47,292 nt of DNA from Streptomyces sp. H39-S7 (GTDB lineage Bacteria; Actinomycetota; Actinomycetes; Streptomycetales; Streptomycetaceae), in NCBI RefSeq assembly GCF_027158205.1, contig NZ_JAPVLU010000051.1:1-47292 (forward strand), in the 5' to 3' direction. Made by a program: the position numbers and the translations under genes. Position 1 is the first letter of the stretch. The number at the start of each line of letters is the position of its first letter. Shown one piece after another: positions 1 through 8,629 of the stretch. A model generated the notes under the pieces. That model saw only the letters and a list, made by a program, of their open reading frames with translations, had not been told where the DNA came from and did no database searches.

Positions 1-2789
1 TGCCGTGGGCCGAGGCCGGGCTCGCGCTGTGGGAGGGCACCCCCGACGGTGCCGACGACCCCGACGACCCCGTCGCCGCGCTGCGCACCGAACGCGCCCC
101 CGCCCGCGCGGCGCTCGCCCGCGCACGAGCGCTCGCGCTCGCCCGGCTCGGACGCCACGCGCAGGCGGCGGGACCCCTGGCCGCGGCCGCCACGGTGCAC
201 CCGCGCGACGAGGAGGTGCTCGCCGAACTGCTGCGCGCGGAGGCGGCGACGGCGGGGCCGTCGGCGGCGCTGATGCGGTACGAGGCGTACCGCCGTGAGC
301 TGCGCGACGAGCTCGGTACGGATCCGGGCGCCGGGCTCAGGGCCGTACAGCAGGAGCTGCTGCGCGGCGAGGCGTCGGTGGTCCGGCACGGCGTCCCGCA
401 CGAGTCGAACCCGCTCCTCGGCCGCGACGAGGACATCGCGGCGGTGGAGCGGCTGCTGCGCGCCTCCCGCGCCGTGACCGTCGTCGGCCCCGGCGGCCTG
501 GGCAAGACCCGGCTCGCGCACGCCGTCAGCCGTCGGGCCGAGCAGCGCGTGGTGTTCTTCGTGCCGCTCGCCGCGGTCACGGCGGACGCGGACGTGGCCG
601 CGGAGGTGGCCTCCGCGCTCGGCGCGGGGGACGGGCGGCCCGGCGCCGTGACCGGATCCGCCGCGGCCGACCCCCTGGCCGGCATCCGCGGGGTGCTCGG
701 CTCCGGGCCCGCGCTGCTGGTCCTCGACAACTGCGAGCAGGTCGTCCGGGGCGCCGCCGACCTCGTACAGGCCCTGGTCGCGTCCTCGGGGGAGCTGCGG
801 GTGCTCGCCACCAGCCGGGCTCCGCTCGACCTCACGTCGGAGGCGGTGTACGCGCTGCCGGAGCTCGGCCTCGACACCTCCATCGAACTGTTCACCCAGC
901 GGGCCCGGGCCGCCCGCCGCGACGTGCGGCTGCCGCCGGACGCGGTGGCCGAGTTGTGCCGCCACCTCGACGGGCTGCCGCTCGCCGTGGAGCTGGCCGC
1001 GGCGCGGGTGCGGGTCCTGTCGGTGCCGGAGATCGCCCGCCGCCTCGGCGACCGCTTCGCCCTGCTGCGCGGCGGGGCGCGGGACGCGCCGGAGCGCCAC
1101 CGCACGCTGCACGCGGTCGTGGAGTGGAGCTGGAACCTCCTCGCGGACGACGCCAGGGTGGCACTGCGCACGCTGTCCGTCTTCCCCGGCGGCTTCACCG
1201 GGCGGGCGGCGGAGCAGGTCCTCGGCGCGGACGCGCTGCTCCTCCTCGAGCAGTTGGCCGGACAGTCGCTGATCACGGTCGCCGACACCCCGGCCGGCGT
1301 GCGGTTCCGGATGCTGGAGACCGTCAGGGAGTTCAGCGCGGCCAGGCGTACGGAGTCGGGCGAGGAGGACGAGGCCTTCGGTCGACTCCTCGCGTGGGCG
1401 CGGGATTTCGGGGTCGCGCACCACGACGCGCTCTTCGGCTCGGATTCGTCGGCCGCCTGGGAGCGGATCAAGGCCGAACAGGACAACCTCGTACTGGCCC
1501 TGCGCCACGCCCTGGCCCGTGAGGACGACCCCGCGATCGCCGCCCTGGCCGCCGTCCTCGCCAGTCTGTGGTCCACTGGCACCAACTTCCCCCGTCTCGC
1601 CGCCCTCGCCGCGGACACCGGGCCGCCGCTGTCGCACTACCGCCCGGAGCCCGCGTTCGTGGAAGTCGCCCGCACTGCCGCGGTGTTGGGCACAGTGACC
1701 GTGTTCATGGGCCCCGGCCCGCGCGCCGTACGCCAGCTCGTCACCCTGCGGCGGCTGCCTCCGGCACCGCCGGACACCCTGATGCGCGCCACCGCGGTCG
1801 TGCTGAGCGCCGTCCCCGACATCCGGCCACCCGACTACGACGTGCTGCGCGCGCTCTGCGACAGCGAGCAGCCGCTGCTGTCCGGTATCGCCGAGTGCCT
1901 CGCCTGCTACGTCTGGGAGTTCGAGCACGACATCGACCGCGCGCTCGCCTCGGCCCGCCGGACGGTCGCCGCACTCGCGCCGGTCGACAATCCGTCCGTG
2001 CAGCTCATGGTGCATTCGCGGCTGAGCGAGCTGTGCTTGCGGACGGGTCGGGGCGAGGAGGCGTACGAGCAGCTCACGGCGGCCCTCACCGTGCTGCCGC
2101 GGCTCGGCGACGGGCACGACTACATCGGCCTGCGCTCGCTCCTCGTCCTGGCCTGCCTGCAGCGCGGCGACACGGACGAGGCCGAGTACTGGCTGCGGCA
2201 GGCGGAGAGCGACACCGTGCCGCAGCAGGACGACTTCTACCGGCCCGACCGCGGCGGGCGCGCCGAGATCGCGCTCGCGCGCGGACTGACGGAGGTCGGC
2301 CTCGGCCTGTGGCGCGGCACCGTGGAGCGCATGCTCGCGGCCGGCCCGACGCCCGGCGACGGTGCCCGGCTCGACCCGTGGGCGTACCTGATCCAGTCGG
2401 TGGCGGTGACGGCGCACGCGCACGCCGGCCGACTCGGACCGGTCGCGGAGGTGATCGACCGGCTGCGGCAGCACTTGCGGACCCTGCTCCGCGACCCGGC
2501 CGGCTCCCCGTCCGAGCTCCCCCTGTTCGGCACGGTGCTGCACGCCCTCGGCCTGGCGGGGCTCGCGTCCGGGGACACCGGTGCCGTGCGGATGGTCGCG
2601 CTGGCCGAACGGCTGGGTGTGCTGCGCGAGTTCCAGCCGACGATGTCGGCGGACCGCGCCCGCGAGGCGGCCGGGACCGCCGACGGGGCGGCGTACGCCG
2701 ACGCGGTGTCGGAGTACGCCGCCCTGGGGCGGGACGAGTTGCGGGAGGCGGCCCGCGCGGTCATGGCGGTTACTTCGGGTCGCGGTTGA
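1..2789 (+). CDS. AfsR/SARP-type STAND transcriptional regulator, 5' truncated by window edge
   Basis: The frame is open from the first bases, so the true start lies upstream. The first ~120 visible residues are helical, Ala/Arg/Leu-rich and end in a motif typical of a bacterial transcriptional activator (BTAD) domain (RYEAYRRELRDELGTDPG). An NB-ARC/STAND ATPase follows, with a P-loop GPGGLGKT near visible residue 165 and a Walker B LLVLDNCEQ near 240, then a winged-helix region. The C-terminal ~450 residues are TPR-like helices. The usual order in this family is OmpR-type DNA-binding domain, BTAD, NB-ARC, TPR, so only the DNA-binding domain should be missing. Members act as ATP-dependent activators of antibiotic production or other pathways; no specific target can be inferred here. 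The 3' end overlaps the convergent ABC permease gene by 20 bp. Confidence 0.9.
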   Translation, partial: PWAEAGLALWEGTPDGADDPDDPVAALRTERAPARAALARARALALARLGRHAQAAGPLAAAATVHPRDEEVLAELLRAEAATAGPSAALMRYEAYRRELRDELGTDPGAGLRAVQQELLRGEASVVRHGVPHESNPLLGRDEDIAAVERLLRASRAVTVVGPGGLGKTRLAHAVSRRAEQRVVFFVPLAAVTADADVAAEVASALGAGDGRPGAVTGSAAADPLAGIRGVLGSGPALLVLDNCEQVVRGAADLVQALVASSGELRVLATSRAPLDLTSEAVYALPELGLDTSIELFTQRARAARRDVRLPPDAVAELCRHLDGLPLAVELAAARVRVLSVPEIARRLGDRFALLRGGARDAPERHRTLHAVVEWSWNLLADDARVALRTLSVFPGGFTGRAAEQVLGADALLLLEQLAGQSLITVADTPAGVRFRMLETVREFSAARRTESGEEDEAFGRLLAWARDFGVAHHDALFGSDSSAAWERIKAEQDNLVLALRHALAREDDPAIAALAAVLASLWSTGTNFPRLAALAADTGPPLSHYRPEPAFVEVARTAAVLGTVTVFMGPGPRAVRQLVTLRRLPPAPPDTLMRATAVVLSAVPDIRPPDYDVLRALCDSEQPLLSGIAECLACYVWEFEHDIDRALASARRTVAALAPVDNPSVQLMVHSRLSELCLRTGRGEEAYEQLTAALTVLPRLGDGHDYIGLRSLLVLACLQRGDTDEAEYWLRQAESDTVPQQDDFYRPDRGGRAEIALARGLTEVGLGLWRGTVERMLAAGPTPGDGARLDPWAYLIQSVAVTAHAHAGRLGPVAEVIDRLRQHLRTLLRDPAGSPSELPLFGTVLHALGLAGLASGDTGAVRMVALAERLGVLREFQPTMSADRAREAAGTADGAAYADAVSEYAALGRDELREAARAVMAVTSGRG

Positions 2790-3555
2790 ACGACGCCGTC
2801 GACCAGCGGTAGCCCAGCGCGGTCAGGCCGACGCACCAGCCGATCGCGATCCACCCGTTGTTTCCGATCTCGGTGCCGAGCAGCAGACCGCGCAGGGTTT
2901 CGATGGCGGGGGTGAACGGCTGGTACTCCGCGATCGGCTGGAACCAGCCGGGCATCGTGTCGGCCGGGATGAACGCGCTGGAGATGAGGGGCAGGAGGAT
3001 CAGCGGCTGGGCGCTGTTGGCGGCCGCCTCGGCGTTCGGGCTGGCCATGCCCATCCCGACCGCGATCCAGGTGAGCCCCAGGGAGAACAGCGCGAGCAGC
3101 CCGAACGCCGCCAGCCACTCCACCGCCGTGGCGTCGGTGGACCGGAAACCGATCGCGACGGCGACGCCGCCGACGAGGACCACACTCGCGATGCACTGCA
3201 GCAGGCTTCCGGCGACGTGCCCGATGAGGATCGACCCGCGGTGGATCGCCAGCGTGCGGAAGCGGGCGATGATGCCCTCGTTCATGTCGGTGGAGACGGA
3301 GACCGCGGTCCCGATCACGGTGCCGCCGATGGTCATCATCAAGATGCCCGGGACGAGGTAGGCGACGTAGTCGGAGCGGTCGGCGCCGCCGATGCCCGCG
3401 CTCATCACGTCTCCGAAGATGTAGACGAAGAGCAGCAGCAGCATGATCGGGGTGAGCAGCAGGTTCAGGGTGAGGGAGGGGTAGCGCCGGGCGTGCAGCA
3501 GGTTGCGGCGCAGCATGGTGTGCGAGTCGCGTACGGCGAGGGAAAGGGAGCTCAT
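2770..3555 (-). CDS. ABC-2 type permease, DrrB-like drug exporter subunit
   Basis: 261 residues with about six hydrophobic segments and the layout of ABC-2 permeases of the daunorubicin-resistance DrrB group (SRNLLHARRYP-like N-terminus, a long periplasmic-side loop with FIPADTMPGWFQPIAEYQPFTP near the last third). With its ATPase partner it should form a membrane efflux pump for a hydrophobic compound. The ATG overlaps the stop of the upstream ATPase gene as ATGA, so the two are translationally coupled; longer upstream reading frames only run through the ATPase gene. The gene ends 20 bp inside the convergent AfsR-like gene, leaving no room for an independent terminator. Confidence 0.9.
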   Translation of the reverse strand: MSSLSLAVRDSHTMLRRNLLHARRYPSLTLNLLLTPIMLLLLFVYIFGDVMSAGIGGADRSDYVAYLVPGILMMTIGGTVIGTAVSVSTDMNEGIIARFRTLAIHRGSILIGHVAGSLLQCIASVVLVGGVAVAIGFRSTDATAVEWLAAFGLLALFSLGLTWIAVGMGMASPNAEAAANSAQPLILLPLISSAFIPADTMPGWFQPIAEYQPFTPAIETLRGLLLGTEIGNNGWIAIGWCVGLTALGYRWSTASFNRDPK

Positions 3556-4523
3556 CGGGTCGCCTCCGTGGGCTGGTCGGGAACGGTGGTGCCGCCGGTC
3601 AGGGCGAAGAACACGTCGTCGAGGTCGGGGGTGTGCACGGTGAGTTCGTCGGCCTCGATGCCGGTCGCGTCGAGCCAGTCGAGGATGGAGCGCAGTTCGC
3701 GCTGGCTGCCGCCGCTGGGGACGGTCAGGGACAGCGCCTCGTCGTCCCGGGTGACCTCGCGCAGGGCGACGGCGGCGGACTGGTACGCGGCCGGGTCGGT
3801 GAAGCGGAGCCGGACGTGCCCGCCGGGGATGAGCCGCTTGAGCTCCTCCGCGGTGCCCTCGGCGGCGATCTTCCCGTCGTGGAGCACGGCGATGCGGTCG
3901 GCGAGCTCGTCGGCCTCGTTCAGGTACTGGGTGGTGAGGAAGACGGTGACGCCGCCGGAGACCAGCTCGCGGATGATCTGCCACATGTTGTGGCGGCTGC
4001 GCGGGTCCAGGCCGGTGGTCGGCTCGTCGAGGAAGATGATCCGCGGGTCGCCGACCAGGGTCATGGCGAGGTCGAGGCGGCGCTTCATGCCGCCGGAGTA
4101 GGTGGAGGCGGGTTTTTTCGCCGCCTCGGTGAGGTCGAACCGCTCCAGGAGCTCGGCGGCGCTGCGACGGCCCTCGCTCCGGGAGAGGTGGTGCAGGTCG
4201 GCCATGAGGAGCATGTTCTCCTCGCCGGTGATCAGGCCGTCCACGGCGGAGAACTGCCCGGTGACACCGATCGCGGCCCGCACGGCCTGCGGGTCGGTGC
4301 CCAGGTCGTGGCCGCCGACGTGCAGCTCACCGGCGTCGGCGGTGATGAGGGTGGACAGGATCTTGACGGCGGTGGTCTTGCCCGCGCCGTTCGGCCCGAG
4401 CAGCGAGAACACGGTGCCGGACGGCACGGCCAGGTCGATGCCGTCGAGGACGGTCTTGTCCCCGTAGGCCTTGCGCAGCCCCTTGGCCGCGATGGCGGGA
4501 GAGCGCGATGTCGTTGTCGTCAT
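3552..4523 (-). CDS. ABC transporter ATP-binding protein, DrrA-like
   Basis: 323 residues. Walker A GPNGAGKTT is at about 43-51, the signature YSGGMKRRLDLAM at about 141-153 and Walker B IIFLDEPTTGLDP at about 161-173. A DrrA-type C-terminal regulatory tail ends in DLDDVFFALTGG. It powers the DrrB-like permease encoded directly downstream. The start chosen (MTTTTSRSP) lies ten codons inside the longest frame and just ahead of the conserved region. The 5' side faces a divergent GbsR/MarR-like regulator gene across a 153-bp region with two palindromes, so the pump is probably controlled by that regulator. The substrate is unknown. Confidence 0.92.
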   Translation of the reverse strand: MTTTTSRSPAIAAKGLRKAYGDKTVLDGIDLAVPSGTVFSLLGPNGAGKTTAVKILSTLITADAGELHVGGHDLGTDPQAVRAAIGVTGQFSAVDGLITGEENMLLMADLHHLSRSEGRRSAAELLERFDLTEAAKKPASTYSGGMKRRLDLAMTLVGDPRIIFLDEPTTGLDPRSRHNMWQIIRELVSGGVTVFLTTQYLNEADELADRIAVLHDGKIAAEGTAEELKRLIPGGHVRLRFTDPAAYQSAAVALREVTRDDEALSLTVPSGGSQRELRSILDWLDATGIEADELTVHTPDLDDVFFALTGGTTVPDQPTEATR

Positions 4524-4565
4524 GCCGCAGAGACTGCGGCAGGGCGCACTCAACGCGCTTTCACG

Positions 4566-4589
4566 CCGGTTTCAGCGCCCTGAAACCGG
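4566..4589. promoter_or_regulatory. Palindrome with TTCAG/CTGAA half-sites upstream of the drrAB-like operon
   Basis: Two perfect 10-bp arms (CCGGTTTCAG and CTGAAACCGG) flank a CGCC centre, 43 bp upstream of the DrrA-like start. The inner half-sites TTCAG...CTGAA also occur in the second palindrome 50 bp away, next to the regulator gene. The simplest reading is an operator; an RNA hairpin in the 5' leader is the alternative. Confidence 0.5.
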
Positions 4590-4640
4590 AGGCCGCCCCG
4601 GGTCGCGCGCCCCTTGCGCGATGGCTCACTGAGGGTATTG

Positions 4641-4664
4641 AATGTTCAGTAAGTTCTGAATATT
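4641..4664. promoter_or_regulatory. AT-rich operator-like palindrome in front of the GbsR/MarR gene
   Basis: AATGTTCAG, a 6-bp spacer TAAGTT, then CTGAATATT: 8 of 9 positions are complementary. It sits 12 bp upstream of the regulator's possible GTG start, in an AT-rich island within otherwise very GC-rich DNA. The position suits autoregulation by a dimeric winged-helix protein. Confidence 0.6.
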
Positions 4665-4676
4665 AAAAACTGAGGA

Positions 4677-5144
4677 GTGGTGGTGGATCAGGAATCCAAG
4701 CGGGAGTACGCCGAGGAGTTCGGCCTGCTCTATTCCACCTTGGGTATGCCGCCCGCCTACGGGAAGCTCCTGGGCTGGCTGATGATCTGCGATCCGCCGC
4801 ACCAGACCAGCGCCGAGTTGGCCGAGGCGCTCCAGCTGTCCAAGGGCTCGGTGTCCACCGGTATGCGCATGCTGGAGGGCGCCAAGCTCGCGCGGAGGGT
4901 GACACGTCCGGGGCAGCGTGGGCACGCCTACGAGGTGCTGCCCGATGCTCTGATCACCGCGACCATGAACGGCAGAACCGTCTGGGCCGCTCTCAGCGTT
5001 CTGATGGCCAGGGGCGTGGAGCTGATCGGCGACGAGGACGCGCCGGAAGCGGGGCGGGTGCGCATCGCGCGGGACTTCTTCACCTTCATCGCCGAGCGAG
5101 TGCCCGACCTCATCGAGGAATTCAAGCGGGACAACGGCTTGTGA
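4677..5144 (+). CDS. GbsR/MarR-family transcriptional regulator
   Basis: 155 residues with a winged helix-turn-helix near residues 40-80 (TSAELAEALQLSKGSVSTGMRML), the sequence style of the GbsR-like branch of MarR regulators, and a C-terminal helical dimerisation part. Three GTG codons follow each other in frame; the GAGG at 4672-4675 is best spaced for the second or third, so the true start may be 4680 or 4683. The gene lies between two ABC exporter units and is followed after 24 bp by the second one. It probably represses one or both pumps and itself through the flanking palindromes. Confidence 0.85.
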   Translation: MVVDQESKREYAEEFGLLYSTLGMPPAYGKLLGWLMICDPPHQTSAELAEALQLSKGSVSTGMRMLEGAKLARRVTRPGQRGHAYEVLPDALITATMNGRTVWAALSVLMARGVELIGDEDAPEAGRVRIARDFFTFIAERVPDLIEEFKRDNGL

Positions 5145-5168
5145 GGGAGCGGGAAGAATGATGTGGCG

Positions 5169-6116
5169 ATGACAGGCACCGCTGTCGAAGCAACCGCGCT
5201 GGTCAAACGGTACGGGACCGCCCGAACGGGCAAGACCGCGCTGGCCGGCCTCGACCTCACCGTGGAACGTGGCGAGGTGTTCGGCTTCCTCGGGCCCAAC
5301 GGTGCCGGGAAGACGACCTTCATCCGCCTCCTGCTCGATCTCATCCGGCCGACGTCCGGGAGGGTCCGCGTCCTGGACGCCGATCCGCGGGACAACGCGG
5401 AGGTGCGCCGCCGCATCGGCTATCTCGCCGGGGACTTCCGGATCGACGGCCGGCAGACCGGACGCGAGGCGCTGACCTACCTCGGCGACCTGCGCGGCGG
5501 CATCCCCGCCGCGCGGATCACGGAGCTCGCCGAGCGCCTCGACCTCGACCTGACACGCCGGATCAGCACCCTGTCGAAGGGCAACCGGCAGAAGGTCGGC
5601 GTCGTCCAGGCGTTCATGCACGCCCCGGAGCTGCTCGTCCTCGACGAGCCGACCAGCGGCCTCGACCCCTTCCTGCAGCAGCGGTTCGTCGAGATGGTGC
5701 AGGAGGCCGGTGCCAACGGGCAGACCGTCTTCATGTCCTCGCACGTGATGAGCGAGGTGCAGCAGACCTGCCAACGCGTCGGCATCATCCGCGAGGGCGA
5801 GCTGATCACCGTGGCGGACGTAGGGAAGCTGCGCCAGTCGGCACACCGCAAGGTCACGATCACCTTCGCCGGGAATGTCGACGCCGCGGTCTTCGAGGCG
5901 CTGCCCGAACTGCGGAACACCGCCGTCACCGAGACGCCCGAGGGCGGGAGCGTACTGCGCGCGATCCTGACCGGCAGCCCGGACGCGCTCGTGAAGGCCG
6001 CGGCCCGGTACGAGGCGACCAGTCTGCTGGCCGAGGAGCCGGAACTGGAGGAGATCTTCTTCACCTTCTACCAGCATGCCTCCACCGGGAACGGAACGAA
6101 GGGTCTCGCGCCATGA
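5169..6116 (+). CDS. ABC transporter ATP-binding protein
   Basis: 315 residues from the ATG; a GTG two codons earlier is also possible. Walker A GPNGAGKTT is at about 42-50, the signature LSKGNRQK at about 135-142 (an LSxGN variant common in CcmA-like exporters) and Walker B LLVLDEPTSGLDP at about 155-167. An H-loop histidine follows (MSSHVMSEV). The C-terminal domain ends in EPELEEIFFTFY, typical of ATPases paired with ABC-2 permeases. The stop overlaps the ATG of the permease gene. The operon probably starts with the GbsR-like regulator, suggesting a regulated drug or lipid exporter of unknown substrate. Confidence 0.9.
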   Translation: MTGTAVEATALVKRYGTARTGKTALAGLDLTVERGEVFGFLGPNGAGKTTFIRLLLDLIRPTSGRVRVLDADPRDNAEVRRRIGYLAGDFRIDGRQTGREALTYLGDLRGGIPAARITELAERLDLDLTRRISTLSKGNRQKVGVVQAFMHAPELLVLDEPTSGLDPFLQQRFVEMVQEAGANGQTVFMSSHVMSEVQQTCQRVGIIREGELITVADVGKLRQSAHRKVTITFAGNVDAAVFEALPELRNTAVTETPEGGSVLRAILTGSPDALVKAAARYEATSLLAEEPELEEIFFTFYQHASTGNGTKGLAP

Positions 6117-6916
6117 GCGTCACCGTCTTTCGCAAGCACCTGTCGGACAACCGCCGCGGCTTCCTGGGCTGGGCGCTGGCGATCACCGCGATCGCGGCCA
6201 TGTACTCGGCGATGTGGCCGGTCATGGGGCGGAACTCGAGCCTGGCCACCGCGATCGACTCGTTCCCCCCAGCCATGCGCGACGCGTTCCACATGCAGGA
6301 CTACGGAACCGCGGCGGGCTACTTCGGCTCGACGGTCTTCGGGCTGCTCGTCCCGATCCTGCTCGCCGTCTTCGCTGTCGCGGCCGGAGCGAAGGCGATC
6401 GCCGGCGACGAGGAGGCCGGCCTGCTGGACCTGGTGCTGGCGCACCCCGTCCGCCGCATCCGGCTGGCGACGTCCCGCTGGCTCGCCGTGCTGACCGCGA
6501 TCGCGCTGGTCGGCGTAGTGCTGCTGCTCGTGGAACTCGCCATCCGCGTGCCGGCGGACTTCGACGCGATCAGCATGGCGAACCTGGCCGCCATGACCTT
6601 CCAACTCGTCCTGTTCGGTTGCTGTTTCGCCTCGATCGCGTTCGGCATCGGCGCCGGCACCGGGCGTCGGGCGTACGCGATCGTCGGCGGCGCCTACGTG
6701 ACGGTCGCCGCGTATCTGTGCGACTCGTTCGTCCCGCAGATCAAGGGTCTGCACTGGGTCCAGAACTTCTCGCCCTTCTACTGGTACCTGGGAGGCGATC
6801 CGCTGAAGAACGGGATCCAGTGGACGCACTGCGCGCTGCTCATCGGACTCGGCCTCTGCTTCGCCGCCATCGGAATCCGGGGCTTCCACCGACGGGACCT
6901 GGCCCAGGGCAACTGA
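6113..6916 (+). CDS. ABC-2 family permease
   Basis: 267 residues with about six membrane segments; the N-terminus (FRKHLSDNRRGFLGWALAI) is typical of the permease partner in CcmA-like exporters. An EEAGLLDLVLAHPV stretch follows the second membrane segment, as is usual in this family. It is coupled by an ATGA overlap to the upstream ATPase and would form the channel of the same transporter. Confidence 0.88.
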   Translation: MSVTVFRKHLSDNRRGFLGWALAITAIAAMYSAMWPVMGRNSSLATAIDSFPPAMRDAFHMQDYGTAAGYFGSTVFGLLVPILLAVFAVAAGAKAIAGDEEAGLLDLVLAHPVRRIRLATSRWLAVLTAIALVGVVLLLVELAIRVPADFDAISMANLAAMTFQLVLFGCCFASIAFGIGAGTGRRAYAIVGGAYVTVAAYLCDSFVPQIKGLHWVQNFSPFYWYLGGDPLKNGIQWTHCALLIGLGLCFAAIGIRGFHRRDLAQGN

Positions 6917-6920
6917 CACC

Positions 6921-6953
6921 ACCCGCGGCGTCAAGGCCCAGGGGCTTGCGGGT
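6921..6953 (+). terminator. Possible weak terminator after the ABC permease
   Basis: ACCCG...CAAG pairs with CTTG...CGGGT around a small loop, with a 5-6 nt bulge on the left side. It begins four bases after the stop codon. There is no T-run, as is common in high-GC actinomycetes. Confidence 0.3.
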
Positions 6954-6982
6954 CGCCCACCTCGTCGTCGATCGTCGTGGTC

Positions 6983-7771
6983 ATGGGGATTCTGATGACC
7001 GGTCTGATCTCGCTGGCCGGTGTGAACATCGTGCTGGGTGTGAGGCGGCTGTGGCGGCGGTCGCTGGAGGCTCGGATGGTTCGGCAGGCGCGGGCCTGGC
7101 CGGGGCTCGACGTCTATCACGCGGATCTGCTGAGCGCCGCCGAACCGTTGTGCTCGGCCAAGTACCAGCCCGGGCAACTGCAGAGGAACTCCTACCGTGC
7201 GGCCGACGTGGCCGTCCGACTGATGCGTCAGGACGGCATACTGCGCCGGGACGGTCTGGAGTTGGCCGACAACGCGGCTGAGCCCGCCCACCCGGTCACC
7301 GCGGCCGCGTTCCGCGCCATCAGCCGCTACCAGGCTGTCGGCATTCAGCCAAGTCAAGGCGACATCGGCCGCGACGACGCACTACGGGGCGCCGTCGGCG
7401 CCCACCTGAACACACTCTTCCGCCACGCGCCGGCCACCCGCCGTCACGTGGACACCGCGACCAATACCGTGGGCCTGTGGTCCTACGCCCTCGGCGCGGC
7501 GGCTCCTGCCGTGCACGCCTTCCTCCTGATGCGTCGCTCCGCCCCCGCCGACCCCGACGTCACGGAGGGATCCTTCGTACTGGCCTCCCTCGTCTTCGTG
7601 GCGGCCCTGATCGTGATCACCGCCCAGGCGGGCAACACCTGGCACCCGCTGGAATATCCAGCGGTGCCCAGCGGCCTCAGGGAGCTGGCCCCATCGGGCG
7701 AAGACTCCCTTGGCCCTGTCGACGCCGCCGGGGCGGGCGACGATGCCGGAGGGATAGCCGCCGGTGGGTGA
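6983..7771 (+). CDS. Membrane protein of unknown function
   Basis: About 262 residues. One hydrophobic segment is at the very N-terminus (LISLAGVNIVLGV), followed by a soluble region with a winged-helix-like feel (AADVAVRLMRQDGILRRDG). Two more membrane segments lie near residues 165-185 and 195-215, and the Gly/Ala-rich tail is short. The general plan resembles the TIGR04222-type membrane proteins of actinomycetes, but I could not confirm that. No Shine-Dalgarno is clear; GTG 6977 and ATG 6995 are alternative starts. Codon bias supports a real gene. Confidence 0.6.
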   Translation: MGILMTGLISLAGVNIVLGVRRLWRRSLEARMVRQARAWPGLDVYHADLLSAAEPLCSAKYQPGQLQRNSYRAADVAVRLMRQDGILRRDGLELADNAAEPAHPVTAAAFRAISRYQAVGIQPSQGDIGRDDALRGAVGAHLNTLFRHAPATRRHVDTATNTVGLWSYALGAAAPAVHAFLLMRRSAPADPDVTEGSFVLASLVFVAALIVITAQAGNTWHPLEYPAVPSGLRELAPSGEDSLGPVDAAGAGDDAGGIAAGG

Positions 7772-7977
7772 AGCGCCTCTGCCGGGCGACGGTCAGCGCT
7801 TGATGCGTCCGCGTACGGCGAGCGCGGCCAGGGACTGCCGTGGAGCGAGGGGTCCGGAGTACGAGTGGTGAGGCTGACGGGGAAAGGTACACGAGGGAGC
7901 CGGATGGGCGGTGACCGCGGCAGGGGCGGAGATGACCGCGTGACTGAGGCTCACCGCCGCGTACCGCAGCCGCATCG

Positions 7978-8451
7978 TCATCGTCGCGTCCCATCGGGCC
8001 TCCGTACGCACACCCCGTCAGCCGGGTTGCACCGGTGTCTGATCAGCTGGAGCAGCGTCCCCACGGCTTCGCGGGATTCGCTCACGTTGTACAGCGCCAT
8101 CGCCAGGAACGTCTGCAGGGCCGCGTCACCCGGGTACTCCTCCAGGCCGCGACGCAACGTCGCCAGGGATGAGGCGTAGTCGCCCAGTACCCGGTGGGTG
8201 CTGCCCAGCCCCAGGAAGGCGCCGTGACGGTCCTCCGCCGACAGCCCCGATCCGCTCAAGACGCGTTCGTAGAAGGGAACGGCCGCACGCTCCAAGCCCA
8301 GGACATCGTGCGCCCACGCCGCCTGGTACGCGATAGCAGCCTCTTGTGGATACCGATCCGACAGACTCCGCAGCTGCTCGCACGCCTGCCGAGTCCCGGT
8401 CTCGCGCAGCCGCACCGCCTCCGACAGGGCCGTATCACGTTGCTCGTCCAT
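7978..8451 (-). CDS. Small tetratricopeptide-repeat protein
   Basis: 157 residues forming a short all-helical TPR solenoid. Recognisable repeats include AIAYQAAWAHDVLGLERAAVPFYERVL, HGAFLGLGSTHRVLGDYASSLATLRRGLEEYPG and AALQTFLAMALYNVSESREAVGTLLQLI. Such proteins are usually protein-protein adaptors; partner and role are unknown. The ATG was chosen because the longer frame upstream has no TPR character and runs into the divergent lacI promoter region. Confidence 0.75.
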   Translation of the reverse strand: MDEQRDTALSEAVRLRETGTRQACEQLRSLSDRYPQEAAIAYQAAWAHDVLGLERAAVPFYERVLSGSGLSAEDRHGAFLGLGSTHRVLGDYASSLATLRRGLEEYPGDAALQTFLAMALYNVSESREAVGTLLQLIRHRCNPADGVCVRRPDGTRR

Positions 8452-8629
8452 GCCGACGCACGCTGCCACGGCGCCCTCCCGGACCGCAACTCCCGCTCCC
8501 GGCCCGCGCCCAGCGCCGGGACGAGCCGCGAACCGGTCTGCGCGCGGGGGGCCCGCGGGCCCGCCCCTAGACTGTCCGCAGGTCCGCCGATCCGGTTCAG
8601 TGGAGCGCCCGATCAGGGAGACAGCACAG

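Noticed and set aside
2581..4101. Plus-strand frame across the DrrAB-like genes
   Set aside because: Antisense of both ABC genes; no protein-like pattern.
7793..7981. Minus-strand frame ending in SLAALAVRGRIKR
   Set aside because: Only the tail appears protein-like; no domain or ribosome site, and it overlaps the end of the TPR gene.
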